The notes below the pieces were generated by a model, which searched no databases, was not told where the DNA came from, and was given only the letters and a program-made list of their open reading frames with translations. 64,000 nucleotides of DNA from Larimichthys crocea (lineage: Eukaryota; Chordata; Actinopteri; Sciaenidae): NCBI RefSeq assembly GCF_000972845.2, contig NW_020853550.1, positions 960,501-1,024,500 on the forward strand, given 5' to 3'. Below, in pieces: positions 11,749 to 24,836 of this stretch. Both the position numbers and the translations under genes were made by a program. The first letter of the stretch is position 1; every line of letters starts with the position of its first letter.

Positions 11749-14700
11749 AGCCGTGGAGGGTCTCGGAGCTATTTGTCAGCCGCCGAGCGCGTCACCTTGG
11801 CAGTGAGTTGAGGAATAAGCTTTGGGTTTTATGAGTCTCGTCATAGCCCCACCTCTTCACAGGGTTTGTCTCGGTGCCTTCGCTGAGCCAAAGTTACATG
11901 CAAAGCCGCACATGTCCTGCATGGATTTATATGCAAAAGGGAAGAAAATAAGGAGCTGAAAGGACGGGCATTTTAATGCAGGTGATATTCGAGAGTTTCA
12001 GGGCGCTAGTTTGATGATGATGATGATGATGTGAAGCAGTTAATGCGACACAGGGGAGCTCAGACATAAATATTCATGTGTGATATGTGATATGCTCAAT
12101 AAGCTCGTTACATATAGGTGGAGAACTGATGCAGGTGTGACTTTGCTGTTGTACAATAGTCCTACATATTTTTTTGCCAGAAGAGATATTTTGTTTTTAC
12201 TGTGCTGTTAATCACTTTGATGCTGTGAAGTCATGATTGCCTAATGTTATATACATGATGTAGTGTCAGACGTCAGCTGATGGTATCAGTGCTGCAGTCT
12301 GCCGGGTCCAGTAAAGCTCAGAGGGAAATATTTCATTCTAAGAGGTCAAGAAACCCACGCCAGAGCACCTCTGGGATGTTTTTTTCCTTCGCGGTTATTT
12401 GGCTCAAAATTTCGAAATATCTCCCACAGCATATTTTTAGCATGTCTCAGGGCTGCTTTGAGAAAAGCTCTGGCCTTCTACAAAATCAGCTCTGGGCCGG
12501 AAAACCTCAAAGAACCTCTGGATGTTTCAAAGTTGGTGGTCTAGGTCGATTTTTTTTTTTTACTTTTTAAAATTTAGCATGAAAATTTAAAGCATATCCT
12601 TTAGAATATGACAATAGGTCATATTTTTCTGACAAATACAGAAACTAACAATATAACAACAACACAGGACAGCCATAAATACATGTTACAGTCTTTAAGA
12701 CATCAGTGAACTTATCTGAAACAAAACAAAACAAAAAAAAAAACATCTCAGAAATGTTTCCCAGTCAAAGCAGCATTAAATGCTGCGCTGTGAGGGAGGA
12801 ATGGTGAACACTGCAGTGTGAAATGTGTAAAAAGAGCATACTGGATGATAAAGCACTGTTCTTAAATAGTGGAGCCCTTTAGGGACAAGAGAGAAAGTCT
12901 GGAGAACAGCATATCCTAAAAAGTGCTCTAAGTTTCGTGGCCATATGTTTTTATATTTTCCAGGGGAAAGAGCAAAGTGACATTGACATTTCACACTGAG
13001 AGCACTGAACAAAGACATTTAAGTAGCAACAGGACAGAGGATAAGACTCAAACGGATACAAAATTATTATATAATATTGTATGTACATCAGGCAGGGAAC
13101 TGTAAGATAAGTTCCTAAAATGATCAGGATTCATCTCACAGGAAATATCTGCAGTTACAGTTTTAAGGAAAAAGATTGTGACCAGCTGGTTTAGGGCATA
13201 TTTTCAAAGGTATGTACGATCATGAATCCTCTATAAAAATGTGTATTTGTGTCATGAGAAGAACATGAATTCAGACTTCTGAGCAAAACAACAAAAAAGA
13301 GCAAACACATTTAAAGTTTAAAGCAAATGACGCATCTGGTCATATGTTTACAAATGATCAGTTATATTGTTCATGAGAATCATAATCAGTCATTGTGTGT
13401 GACACATTATAAAATGTTTGTCTGTTTAATTGTGACTTAGAACACGTTCTTTCATGACATGACGTGACACAGTCTGCCAAGTAAAACAGACATTCATGTG
13501 AAAACTCAGGAGCAAGTGGTGAAGCACAATAATGGATTTAGCTCAAGTTCAAATGGACTTGCTGCCCCCAACTGTGTCATCTCTGGCTGAGCTGGTATTG
13601 TTGGAACACATCTTCCTCTGCTGGTCACTTCTGAGATTGCATGGAGAGTTTCTCACACAACACAAACGACAACAGTAACAACATGTCGGATTCTTTTTTT
13701 TCTACTTCTTTATTTAGGCTTTAACCTTTGTGATTTCACGCTTACAACCCATTGCAACTCGAATGTACTGTAAATTTGATCAGAACCACCAACTGCATTG
13801 CTCAAATCTGGTAACATTCCTCATGTCTCTGACATTATATTCACTGCTGTTCAAAAATCTGAGATCTCCTGCCAGAAAAGATTGACTCAGTACAGTCAGA
13901 TGGCTGAGTGGACTACTCTTTATGTTTAAATGGCTTTTCATGTTTGTAGAAAGTGCTTCACAAATAGATTTTATTTTATACGAAGGGTTTAAAACAACAA
14001 CAGAGTTTGTACATGGAGAACAAAACGGTGTACAGTTGTTCAGCCAGACTGACTGAAAGGACAGAAAGAGACAAAGATGCTCTGAGTTAGTTAAATCAGA
14101 ATAGAAGAAATCAACAGTCAGAGAAACTGGAAGCTCTGGACAATGTAAATAATAATGTCTACATCAAGCTGAATTAACAGACGTTGCTTTGGCAAAGATA
14201 TTCTTCAAACTTCAAAACAGAAATAGAAGTTAACAATAAAATATCAGGTGGTCATGCTTATGAACTGGTAAACTCCATCCAAGGTGTTATAGAAGTCTAT
14301 AGAAAAACTATAGACTTATAGAACTATAGAACTATAGAAAAAGGGGAAGCCACAGGGCAAAAATCACACAAAGGAAAATGTCGACTGGCTTTGCCCCGCC
14401 ATGAGTCTTTCTCAGGGTGAGGCTGGAAAGAGGACAAATAGAAGGGCTGGAAATGGATCAGGGAATATCAACATACTATGGAGTGACACATCACAGTACA
14501 AAACCGTTAAGTCAGACCACTGAGCAGACTGCAGAGAAACTGGTTCCCAAAATATTTAATGCCCAGTTGTATCGTTGTGACCTCCAATGTGATTTTAGTT
14601 GGCAGTTTGAGCGTTCCTATGCAGAATGATGTAGTGCAGTTTTCACATTTATCTGTTAAAGGTTGGAAAAGGCTCTGGCTGAAGCCCCTGTTGGTCCTCT

Positions 14701-15668
14701 GGGCCTGTGTCCAGTGGGCTGATTTTGTAATTGACACAAAGCTATCAGCTCCTGTTCTCCTGTCCAATCAGCAGCTGCCTTCATTCACAGTTTCTGTGTA
14801 AGAGCAGCACCTCTGCACCAGGCTGAGAACTGCAAACTGTCTGTGCACCTTTATCCTGCTGCCCAGGTAGCGTAGGATTATAGAAATATTAAAATACTGG
14901 AAGTATTGAAATATATGGAGAGATTAAATACATAAAAAAAATGTTGTAACAATAAATCACAGTAATGCACAGTTTACAGTTAATATGGACATGGTTATGG
15001 ATGATCATGCTGACAGAGCTGATTTAGATTTGGACTACAGCCAATCAAACACTTTCTATCTATCTCTCAGTATGATACTGATGAACCTTCTTACTGTTTA
15101 TAGTGTTTCAAATATTATTTAAAAAATATTTTAATATGGTGTTATATAGCAAAAATAATGTATGCAGTCCACACTCACTGTTCAAACTCTGAAGAAACAT
15201 ATTCATCAGGATAGTCAGAACAGTATTTTATACTACAGTATTCTGATATTCTTTTCTTAGTAGCTCACCATGATCACCATCATCTTAAAAAAATCGCCAC
15301 TAGGCTGCAGCAGAGGACATCACTGAAAGATGATGAGCTGAGCTGTGTCTCCCTCAGTCAGATGTGTCTAGTCCAAGACTTTTCTAAAACAATTAGTAGA
15401 AAAAACTTTAAAAACTTTGAGAGCAGTTACCTAAACATGGAATTTAATCATCGCTATAAACACTTTTAAACTCATATTTCCTTTTCATATATAGTTTATA
15501 TATTCCCTAATGTGTTAGGATGGCAATGGACAATTACACATGAAGAACTTTACTAACAATACTTTAATAATCCCAGGGGGAAAAATAATTTTTGTTACAA
15601 TACTCCAGGTATACAGACAAACAAAAACAACATATGTAAACAAGTAACCATCTATTAAGAACAATATA

Positions 15669-15783
15669 TATATATATGGCCAGGTACATGTGACCAAAAC
15701 CGATCACTACATAAACTATATATATATTAAAGGTCCAATGGTGCTGCAGGCAGATGTTGTTTTGCAGAGGGAGGGATGGACAG
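15669..15783. other. Contig 1 terminal sequence not matched in contig 2
   Basis: After a short AT repeat this 115 bp (GGCCAGGTACATGTGACC onwards) does not correspond to what follows the same microsatellite in contig 2. It has no recognisable feature. Confidence 0.6.
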
Positions 15784-15793
15784 NNNNNNNNNN
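15784..15793. other. Assembly gap (10 N)
   Basis: Ten consecutive N. The sequence to the right repeats sequence beginning 7.8 kb to the left, so this is a join of overlapping contigs, not a sized gap. Confidence 0.99.
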
Positions 15794-17880
15794 ATAATAT
15801 AATATCATTGATCCACTCCTCAGGTGAACATTCAGCGTGTTTTCCTCGAGAAAATGATTTTTAGAATGATTTCAAAATAAAATCTTTTAGAAAGCTTCTT
15901 TGCTCTGTTTTCATGAGTCCCTCTAAACAGTCCACATCACTTCCTTTCTTCCATCCAACACCATGAACAGTACCAACACAGCCTAACAAGAAACGCATGT
16001 CCCCTGCTCAGTCAAATTATGATCACATTAAATATGACAAAGTTTGGTTTGATCTCTCGCTCGGATTTTTCCTCACATTTTTCTCTCCTCTGTCTAATTT
16101 GTGGTACACCCAGCTGAACATGTCACAAACCGCTGACACGTTCTCCTGCTGTGATGGTATGTAACCATATTAGGCCCTGAGTGTGACTGAGGAAACTCTC
16201 ATCATCTTCATATTCACTCACACAGATAAAAAAAAAAGCTCATCATGAGCCTGTGTCCTTCATAATAAACAGAGAACAGTATTAGTGAAAATATATTTAA
16301 TAATTAAACAGAGCACAGTTACACAAAAAGGAATGCAAAAACAGACGAGTGAGAGTGGATCCTTAGAATATAAAGGGTAGACCTACTGCAAAGGTTTGAG
16401 TTCCCTCCTCAACAGCAGCAAAGTCACCATGAGGCAGTGCATGGTGGGGCTACGACAGCAGCGCATGGCTGCTGGAGGATGTCAGGTTTCTGCGGGGCCC
16501 TGCGAGTCCACACGGTCCAGCTTTCAGGAGCATCCTCCTCTCCTGTGGAATCTGGCCCCATCCAAAACATACAAACTGAGCGTCCCAAAGCTTCTGCATA
16601 TACAGTCATGTGAGTATGTGTTGGGCCTTCAGGGCCCAGGGTCATTCCTCCTGAGTGCTCTCTAAGTGGGAGCTGGAGCCTTCGGACTGGGGGTCAGGGT
16701 CTGCGGCGGATCTTTCTTGTTCGGAAAGCTGCTCACTGCTGGGGATGGAGTTCTTCTTTGGACGGCCTTTGGGTTTAGTCGGTGACTCGAGGCCTCCTCC
16801 CTGCAGCACCTGTGGGGTGAGCGTGAGCAGAAGAAAATGTGGTTTTGAGTCGAGTTACAGACTGTGATGCAAGTTTGAAGACAAAGACTCCAGTCAGAGA
16901 GTGGCACAGTTTGTCACAGCACAGACAGAAAAATGCAGATTCAGACAGTCTGTTTAGGCTGCGCTTTTTACTTAATGCTCAACCACATTCATAGAAGGCA
17001 GATTATTCCAGCAATAACAAGAATGACTGAGTAACACAGGCTTTTACTCTCATCTGATTTGGTAGTTAGGAGTCTGTTAATAATTCAATGTGTCTGAATT
17101 ATACAAAGCAAAAACATTTCTTATGTTTGTTGTTATGTATAGATCTAACCTCATACAAATGACCTCTACCACATGATCAAAAAGAAGAAGAACTTACAAT
17201 TTTCTTCCACCTTCATCCTTCTGTTCTGGTACCTGTTTTCACCTGGAGCTGACTGGTCCCAGAGACTCAGCTGATCTATTCTGTAAGGAACACACAGAGA
17301 ACATCCACATTTCAGAACACACGTCCATCACAGGTTACTGACAGCGTTTCTGTCTGTTTAAATGGTCTCATCAGGTCAGCTCTTTCTAATAATTCTGTGT
17401 CAATTGTAACCTTCAGTCATCAAAATTAATTTATTTAGGAATACAAATTAAAACTACCATTAAGACTGGAAATAAAAATACAAACGTTTATAATAAAAAA
17501 AAATATTAAGCTTTATTTTCTAGTCTGACCTGCCTTTAACAGACTTTAAACTCACCTGTCAGGCGTCGACAGGTACTTCTGCTTCTCGAGCGTTTCTCCA
17601 GCCCATCAGCTGCAGCTCGGTGAACACGGTGCGGCTCCGGCGGCCCTTCTTGGTCTTGCTGCCTCCGTCTCCTCCGTGCTCCAGCTTCCCGCGGAGGTGC
17701 AATCAGCGGCAGGTGGTGAGAAGCCGCCCCGACCTGCAGGCCCTAGCCGCGGATAGCAGCGGTGAGCCGAGCGGAGAGCCCAGCGAGCAGGACAGCGGAG
17801 ATATGGGGACTTGAGGAGGCTCGTCTGGTCCGCTTTTGCACTGAAGGAGACCGACACACACACACATACACACACACCCC

Positions 17881-17912
<32 letters not shown>

Positions 17913-20900
17913 CACACCCACACAATACGTACACCAGGGAAATTTAGTTTTAGAATTTATATTAGTTGTTTTTTAGTCAGTATATACACGCAGGGGTCAT
18001 CAGTACATTTCAGTAACACTGATCTGAGATCTGATTATTGGATTTCTAACAATGCAGACTTGTGAGTCAGAGTTCAGGGCCGTGCTGGATCCAGATTCCC
18101 ACCAAATACAGCTGATAGAATATGATGAAAAATACTCCTAATAATAAATTTGTATTTATATAAATACTAACATGTTCCAGTCCAAGCAGCAGCAACAACA
18201 GCGCGGCCTGACCGAGCGGCCTGCACCTTACAATCAGACCTCGTATCATCGTGCCATTATTATAATTATTGGTTGTTTTTATTTGCATTTCTATTTATCA
18301 GGCTATCATGTTCACATTCCGATTTATGGCACAGTCTATCGTTCAAACATGGCTGGTAATGCGAGCCTCGTTAAAGAAATCGCAGCGTGTTGATCTACAT
18401 ATGTTCAAAATAATCTTCATGTAAACACGTGAGATTATGACCAGGAAAAAATCAGCGGGAGCTCCGTGAAGCGACTCATTGATAAAATATGAAAAGTTTG
18501 ACTTCGGCCTAAGAAATTATTTTATTTCTGAGATATGAGTCAATATTGTACCATGTTCCAGTCACCGTGCTGTGTCTGCACTGCTCCAAGTGTTACACAT
18601 TCAAAAATAAAAGATTCGCACATTTAAACTTGTTTTTTAGCCGCTCGGTATTTTTTGAAACCAAAATACACTCCAGAACATGACTGAATGTTCCTGGTTA
18701 TTCCCGCAGACTTTTACAGCTCATATCTGACTTTTTATTAATTATCGAGCCCCAGTAGCTGTTCTTTAAAACAACCCTGCTCGAGACTAAGGTGAAGTTA
18801 TGAATTAAGTTTATTTATCGCGAGAGAAAAACGCGCATTTACTTAAATATCATTTTAAATGTATGATTATTAACATTAAAACGTTATATTATTGTATATT
18901 ATTTTCAGTCCCCACAGTGTTTCCAGCATTAAACCGCTCACACAGTCTCTCACGCTCTCCTCCCTCTTCTCTTACCCAGTTGGTTGTGGAAAGGCCGGGC
19001 GGACAGCAGAGGTGTACCCCGAATTTAAGGAACTCCCCACCCGGGGCCGACGCGCTTGTTGCTCCGGGTGATCAGTCGGATCTCCTCGATCATGAAACTC
19101 CTGTAGCGATGCGTTCTGTGGTCCGGGTGAATCTCCGGGGATAGTATGCGCCCCCATGTCCAGAGGATGCTGCATAATCTGGCGTGCGGTCACCTTCACA
19201 GAAACCGAGCGCGTACACAGATTCTCACTCCTCAATGGCCTAAAGCCAGCTGTCCTATTCCCTCTGTGGTGCCTCTATAGTCCGGAGAGTCGCACTGTGG
19301 ACCAAAGTTATCCTCGGGTTCTGGGTAAGCCACAAATACCAAGTACAGGTAGCCGACTTCTCTGCGCGTCTGTGCGTCCTCTGCCGGGTTCGTTACTTCT
19401 GGTCGGATTTGGTTCTTTTTGGAGATAAAACCGGAACGGAGAGCAAAACTTTGACCAAAAATCCCGAACCCTGCCGTTGTCATGCCCACTGTCTGTGTTG
19501 TTGTGTGTGTGTGTGTGTGAGCCGTGGAGGGTCTCGGAGCTATTTGTCAGCCGCCGAGCGCGTCACCTTGGCAGTGGTTGAGGAATAGCTTTGTGGGTTT
19601 ATGAGTCTCGTCATAGCCCCACTCTTCACAGGGTTTGTCTCGGTGCCTTCGCTGAGCCAAAGTTACATGCAAAGCCGCACATGTCCTGCATGGATTTATA
19701 TGCAAAAGGGAAGAATAAGGAGCTGAAAGGACGGGCATTTTAATGCAGGTGATATTCGAGAGTTTCAGGGCGCTAGTTTGATGATGATGATGATGATGTG
19801 AAGCAGTTAATGCGACACAGGGGGGCTCAGACATAAATATTCATGTGTGATATGTGATATGCTCAATAAGCTCGTTACATATAGGTGGAGAACTGATGCA
19901 GGTGTGACTTTGCTGTTGTACATAGTCTACATATTTTTTTGCCAGAAGAGTATTTTGTTTTTACTGTGCTGTTAATCCTTTGTGCTGTGAAGTCATGATT
20001 GCCTAATGTTTATACAATGATGTAGTGTCAGACGTCAGCTGATGGTATCAGTGCTGCAGTCTGCCGGGTCCAGTAAAGCTCAGAGGGAAATATTTCATTC
20101 TAAGAGGTCAAGAAACCCACGCCAGAGCACCTCTGGGATGTTTTTTTCCTTCGCGGTTATTTGGCTCAAAATTTCGAAAATATCTCCCACAGCATATTTT
20201 TTGCATGTCTCAGGGCTGCTTTGAGAAAAGCTCTGGCCTTCTACAAAATCAGCTCTGGGCCGGAAAACCTCAAAGAAACCTCGATGGTTTCAAGTTGGTG
20301 GTCTAGGTCGATTTTTTTTTTTTACTTTTTAAAATTTAGCATGAAAATTTAAAGCATATCCTTTAGAATAGACAATAGGTCATATTTTTCTGACAAATAC
20401 AGAAACTAACAATATAACAACAACACAGGACAGCCATAAATCATGTTACAGTCTTTAAGACATCAGTGAACTTATCTGAAACAAAACAAAACAAAACAAA
20501 AAAAAAAACATCTCAGAATGTTTCCCAGTCAAAGCAGCATTAAATGCTGCGCTGTGAGGAGGAATGGTGAACACTGCAGTGTGAAATGTGTAAAAAGAGC
20601 ATAGGATGATAAAGCACTGTTCTTAAATAGTGGAGCCCTTTAGGGACAAGAGAGAAAGTCTGGAGAAAAGCATATCCTAAAAAGTGCTCTAGTTTCGTGG
20701 CCATATGTTTTTATATTTTCCAGGGGAAAGGCAAGTGACATTGACATTTCACACTGAGAGCACTGAACAAAGACATTTAAGTAGCAACAGGACAGAGGAT
20801 AAGACTCAAACGGATACAAAAATTATTATATAATATTGTATGTACATCAGGCAGGGAACTGTAAGTAAGTTCCTAAAATGTCAGGATTCATCTCACAGGA

Positions 20901-23378
20901 AATATCTGCAGTTACAGTTTTAAGGAAAAAGATTGTGACCAGCTGGTTTAGGGCATATTTTCAAAGGTATGTACGATCATGAATCCTCTATAAAAATGTG
21001 TTTGTGTTCATGAGAAGAACATGAATTCCGACTTCTGAGCAAAACAACAAAAAAGAGCAAACACTTTAAAGTTTAAAGCAAATGACGCATCTGGTCATAT
21101 GTTTACAATGATCAGTTATATTGTTCATGAGAATCATAATCAGTCATGTGTGTGACCACATTATAAAATGTTTGTCTGTTTAATTGTGACTTAGAACACG
21201 TTCTTTCTGACATGACGTGACACAGTCTGCCAGATAAAACAGACTTCATGTGAAAACTCAGGAGCCAGTGGTGAAGCACAATATGGATTTAGCTCAGTTC
21301 AAATGGACTCGCTGCCCCCAACTGTGTCATCTCTGTGAGCTGGTATTGTTGGAACACATCTTCCTCTGCTGGTCACTTCTGAGATTGCATGGAGAGTTTC
21401 TCACACACACAAACGACAACAGTAACAACATGTCGGATTCTTTTTTTCTACTTCTTTATTTAGGCTTTAACCTTTGTGATTTCACGCTTACAAACCATTG
21501 CAACTCGAATGTACTGTAAATTTGATCAGACCACCAACTGCATTGCTCAAATCTTGTAAATTCCTCATGTCTCTACATTATATTCACTGCTGTTCAAAAA
21601 TCTGAGATCTCCTGCCAGAAAAAGATTGACTCAGTACAGTCAGATGGCTGAGTGGACTACTCTTTATGTTTAAATGGCTTTTCATGTTTGTAGAAGTGCT
21701 TCACAAATAATTTTATTTTATACGAAGGGTTTAAAAAACAAACAGAGTTTGTACATGGAGAACAAAACGGTGTACAGTTGTTCAGCCAGACTGACTGAAA
21801 GGACAGAAAGAGACAAAGATGCTCTGAGTTAGTTAAATCAGAATAGAAGAAATCAAAAGTCAGAGAAACTGGACTCTGGACAATGTAAATAATAATGTCT
21901 ACATCAAGCTGAATTAACAGACGTTGCTTTGGCAAAGATATTCTTCAAACTTCAAAACAGATAGAAGTTAACAATAAAATATCAGGTGGTCATGCTTATG
22001 AACTGGTAAACTCCATCCAAGGTTTATAGAAGTCTATAGAAAAACTATAGACTTATAGAACTATAGAACTATAGAAAAAGGGGAAGCCACAGGGCAAAAA
22101 TCACACAAAGGAAAATGTCGACTGGCTTTGCCCCGCCATGAGTCTTTCTCAGGTGGGCTGGAAAGAGGACAAATAGAAGGGCTGGAAATGGATCAGGGAA
22201 TATCAACATACTAGGAGTGACACATCACAGTACAAAACCGTTAAGTCAGACCACTGAGCAGACTGCAGAGAAACTGGTTCCCAAAATATTTAATGCCCAG
22301 TTGTATCGTTGTGACCTCCAATGTGATTTTAGTTGGCAGTTTGAGCGTTCCTATGCAGAATGATGTAGTGCAGGTTTCACATTCTGTTAAAGGTTGGAAA
22401 GGCTCTGGCTGAGCCCCTGTTGGTCCTCTGGGCCTGTGTCCAGTGGGCTGATTTTGTAATTGACACAAAGCTATCAGCTCCTGTTCTCCTGTCCAATCAG
22501 CAGCTGCCTTCATTCACGTTTCTGTGTAAGAGCAGCACCTCTGCACCCGGCTGAGAACTGCAAACTGTCTGTGCACCTTTATCCTGCTGCCCAGGTAGCG
22601 TAGGATTATAGAAATATTAAAATACTGGAAGTATTGAAATATATGGAGAGATTAAATACATAAAAAAATGTTTGTAACAATAAATCACAGTAATGCACAG
22701 TTTACAGTTAATATGGACATGGTTATGGATGATCATGCTGACAGAGCTGATTTAGATTTGGACTACAGCCAATCAAACACTTTCTATCTTCTCTCAGTTG
22801 ATACTGATGAACTTCTTACTGTTTTATGTGTTTCAATATTATTTAAAAAATATTTTAATATGGTGTTATATAGCAAAAATAATGTATGCAGTCCACACTC
22901 ACTGTTCAAACTCTGAAGAACATATTCATCCGGATAGTCAGAACCGTATTTTATACTACAGTATTCTGATATTCTTTTCTTAGTAGCTCACCATGATCAC
23001 CATCATCTTAAAAAAATCGCCACTAGCGCAGCAGAGGACATCACTGAAAGATGATGAGCTGAGCTGTGTCTCCCTCAGTCAGATGTGTCTAGTCCAAGAC
23101 TTTTCTAAAACAATTAGTAGAAAAAACTTTAAAACACTTGAGAGCAGTTACCTAAACATGGAATTTATCATCGCTATAAACACTTTTAAACTCATATTTC
23201 CTTTTCATATATAGTTTATATATTCCCTAATGTGTTAGGATGGCAATGGACAATTACACATGAAGAACTTTACTAACAATACTTTTATCCCAGGGGGAAA
23301 AATAATTTTTGTTACAATACTCCAGGTATACGACAAACAAAAACAACATTGTAAACAAGTAACCATCTATTAAGAACA

Positions 23379-23389
<11 letters not shown>
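15794..23389 (+). repeat. 7.7-kb direct repeat, copy 2 (noisy barx1 block)
   Basis: This is the partner of 7966-15668, starting at the first base after the N gap at 15784-15793. The first ~1.36 kb is identical to copy 1. The remainder carries frequent one-base indels and some substitutions in both coding and non-coding DNA. It then continues through an AT/GT microsatellite into unique sequence leading to ptpdc1. Confidence 0.88.
16642..19175 (-). pseudogene. barx1: Second barx1 copy with frameshifts, probable contig overlap or haplotig
   Basis: All four barx1 exons recur in the same order on the minus strand: 19175-18976, 17840-17556, 17280-17198 and 16809-16642. Exon 4 is identical to the first copy. 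Exons 1-3 carry several single-base insertions and deletions: exon 1 is 200 nt instead of 202, exon 2 is 285 instead of 292, and exon 3 is 83 instead of 85. The homeodomain reading frame is therefore broken more than once. The same kind of scattered one-base indel runs through the flanking non-coding DNA, so the damage is not focused on the gene as it would be in a decaying pseudogene. The block begins directly after a 10-N gap. I read it as an unpolished duplicate of the 8-15.7 kb block, not as a second functional gene. A recent tandem duplication cannot be excluded from sequence alone. Confidence 0.85.
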
Positions 23390-23464
<75 letters not shown>

Positions 23465-23488
23465 GTTGTGTGTGTGTGGTGTGTGTGG
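23380..23488. repeat. Compound (AT)n(GT)n microsatellite at the end of the barx1 duplicate
   Basis: An AT run of about 60 bp passes directly into interrupted GT repeats. Contig 1 has only about 12 bp of AT here (15664-15676) and then diverges completely. Confidence 0.93.
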
Positions 23489-23689
23489 TTGGTATATAAA
23501 AGATCAAATTTACAGTTAAATAATGTGCAACAACTGCAAAAGAAAAGTTGCAAAAAGTGATTGACCATGTTTTTGTCAGATTACAGAAGGGGGTGAAGAT
23601 GATGGAGTGTATGGTGCGTATGGTAATAAACAAACAAAATATTAATAATGAAATAAACAATGAGCACACACAGTGATAATAAAGTCAGG

Positions 23690-23957
23690 TTTTATAGTCA
23701 GGTCCAGTCAGTTCATCCGAACCATCGCTGAGCGCTGTGCGCGGTCACGTGACGTGAATGGACCGCTCTGCATGACAACATGTCAGGTTGCTAAGTTAGC
23801 TAGTGAGCTAGCTGCACTTAGCCGACCAAATGATGTGGCTCGAGGAAAAGCCCGGTTTGCCACGCGCCAGCGACAAAACAGTCATGACTTCAGAGCGATG
23901 AAGCGAACATCAGACGTTCTGCAGACCAGCCCGGACCCGGACGACAGGAAAACTACG
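23690..23957 (+). other. ptpdc1: Candidate 5' exon of ptpdc1 (mainly untranslated), with upstream ATG
   Basis: The sequence is rich in CpG compared with its surroundings and ends in a strong donor (ACG then GTAAGT at 23958). It holds a CACGTGAC-like motif near 23747, as is common at vertebrate promoters. It is the nearest plausible transcription start upstream of the acceptor at 29233 that precedes the ptpdc1 start codon. An ATG at 23898 opens a 20-codon frame (MKRTSDVLQTSP...) that continues in phase into the next candidate exon. The 5' boundary is a guess. It could instead begin a separate short transcript. Confidence 0.5.
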
Positions 23958-24101
23958 GTAAGTTAGGCCTTAGCTAGCCTTGTACGCTAGCTCCAGCTAA
24001 AGCAGTAGAGTCATTAGGCAGCATCAGCACCGGGCACGCTGACGGTACACTGACACACCCAAGATGTCCACCACACTTCAGTCTGTCTCTGTCTCTGTCA
24101 G

Positions 24102-24185
24102 CAGGAGCGTTTGAACTCCAGCAGTGTCAGCGAGCCTGAAGCTACCGTAAATAATGTACCGTTATGTAACGTTAACAAGCAGCCG
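24102..24185 (+). other. ptpdc1: Candidate second 5' exon of ptpdc1
   Basis: A polypyrimidine-rich stretch ending in AG at 24100-24101 precedes this 84-nt open segment, which ends in a good donor (GTAAGG at 24186). The reading frame from the ATG at 23898 continues through it (QERLNSSSVSEPEATVNN...) without a stop. If it is spliced next to the acceptor at 29233, the frame ends at a TGA at 29264-29266, overlapping the ptpdc1 start in another frame. No homologue of the encoded peptide is recognised. An alternative acceptor three bases downstream is possible. Confidence 0.45.
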
Positions 24186-24836
24186 GTAAGGGACAGCTGT
24201 GTGTAACTGTCCAAATGTTGGTTTGTGTCATTGTGACAGGAAGCCAGAGCTGAGGAAGCTTTGACAGCATGTGTATCACAGACAGACAGACAGACAGGAG
24301 TATCACTGACACGTCCACCTGCAGACAGGCTGTGTCACTACAAACAAGATAAATATCCGTTAACAGACCGGCACAGCCTCGATGTACGAGGAGCTCTGTG
24401 AAAGTATTAACAATGGCTCCGCTCATTTAAATGTCCCCGAGAGCCATGGCAGGAAGTCACTGTGAACAGCAGCAGACTGAAGCTGTCAGTCATGTGTCAG
24501 TCAGCTCCTCCTCACACACTTCACCATGTGGCTGTTCTCTTACACTGTCTGACACACTGGGAACCCCAACACAGCCTTCTGACTGTGTCATTTATGCCCT
24601 TATACACATAATAGTCGCATATAAGACTATTAGAATAGATACTTTATTGATTTTCACTTTTTTTCACATGCATTTTAACCTGAAATACAACCGACCAAAC
24701 ACGCATACAAAGGGCTCATAGATGTGCTAATGTGGAGAGACATGGTGGAGGGGGGGTTCGGTCGGTGGGTTGGTGCCTTGCTCAAGGAAACCTCGTCAGT
24801 GCCCAGGAGGTGAACTGGCACCCCTACCAGTCCACC

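Larger units (their letters stand above)
7966..15668 (+). repeat. 7.7-kb direct repeat, copy 1 (intact barx1 block)
   Basis: This block aligns with 15794-23389. From 7966 to about 9335 the copies are identical at a fixed offset of 7,828 bp. Beyond that the offset shrinks to 7,734 by 14507 through many small deletions in copy 2. The block ends in an AT microsatellite, after which the copies do not match. Confidence 0.88.
11381..15783. other. barx1 upstream flank
   Basis: The first ~600 bp is GC-rich and presumably holds the barx1 5' UTR and promoter; I found no convincing TATA box. The rest is AT-rich with no coding frame. The long plus-strand frame over 11066-11749 is antisense to exon 1 and runs into a TG repeat. 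Confidence 0.55.

Noticed and set aside
11066..11749. 227-codon plus-strand frame
   Set aside because: It is antisense to barx1 exon 1 and its promoter and finishes in a TG repeat. The minus-strand frame is the recognisable gene.
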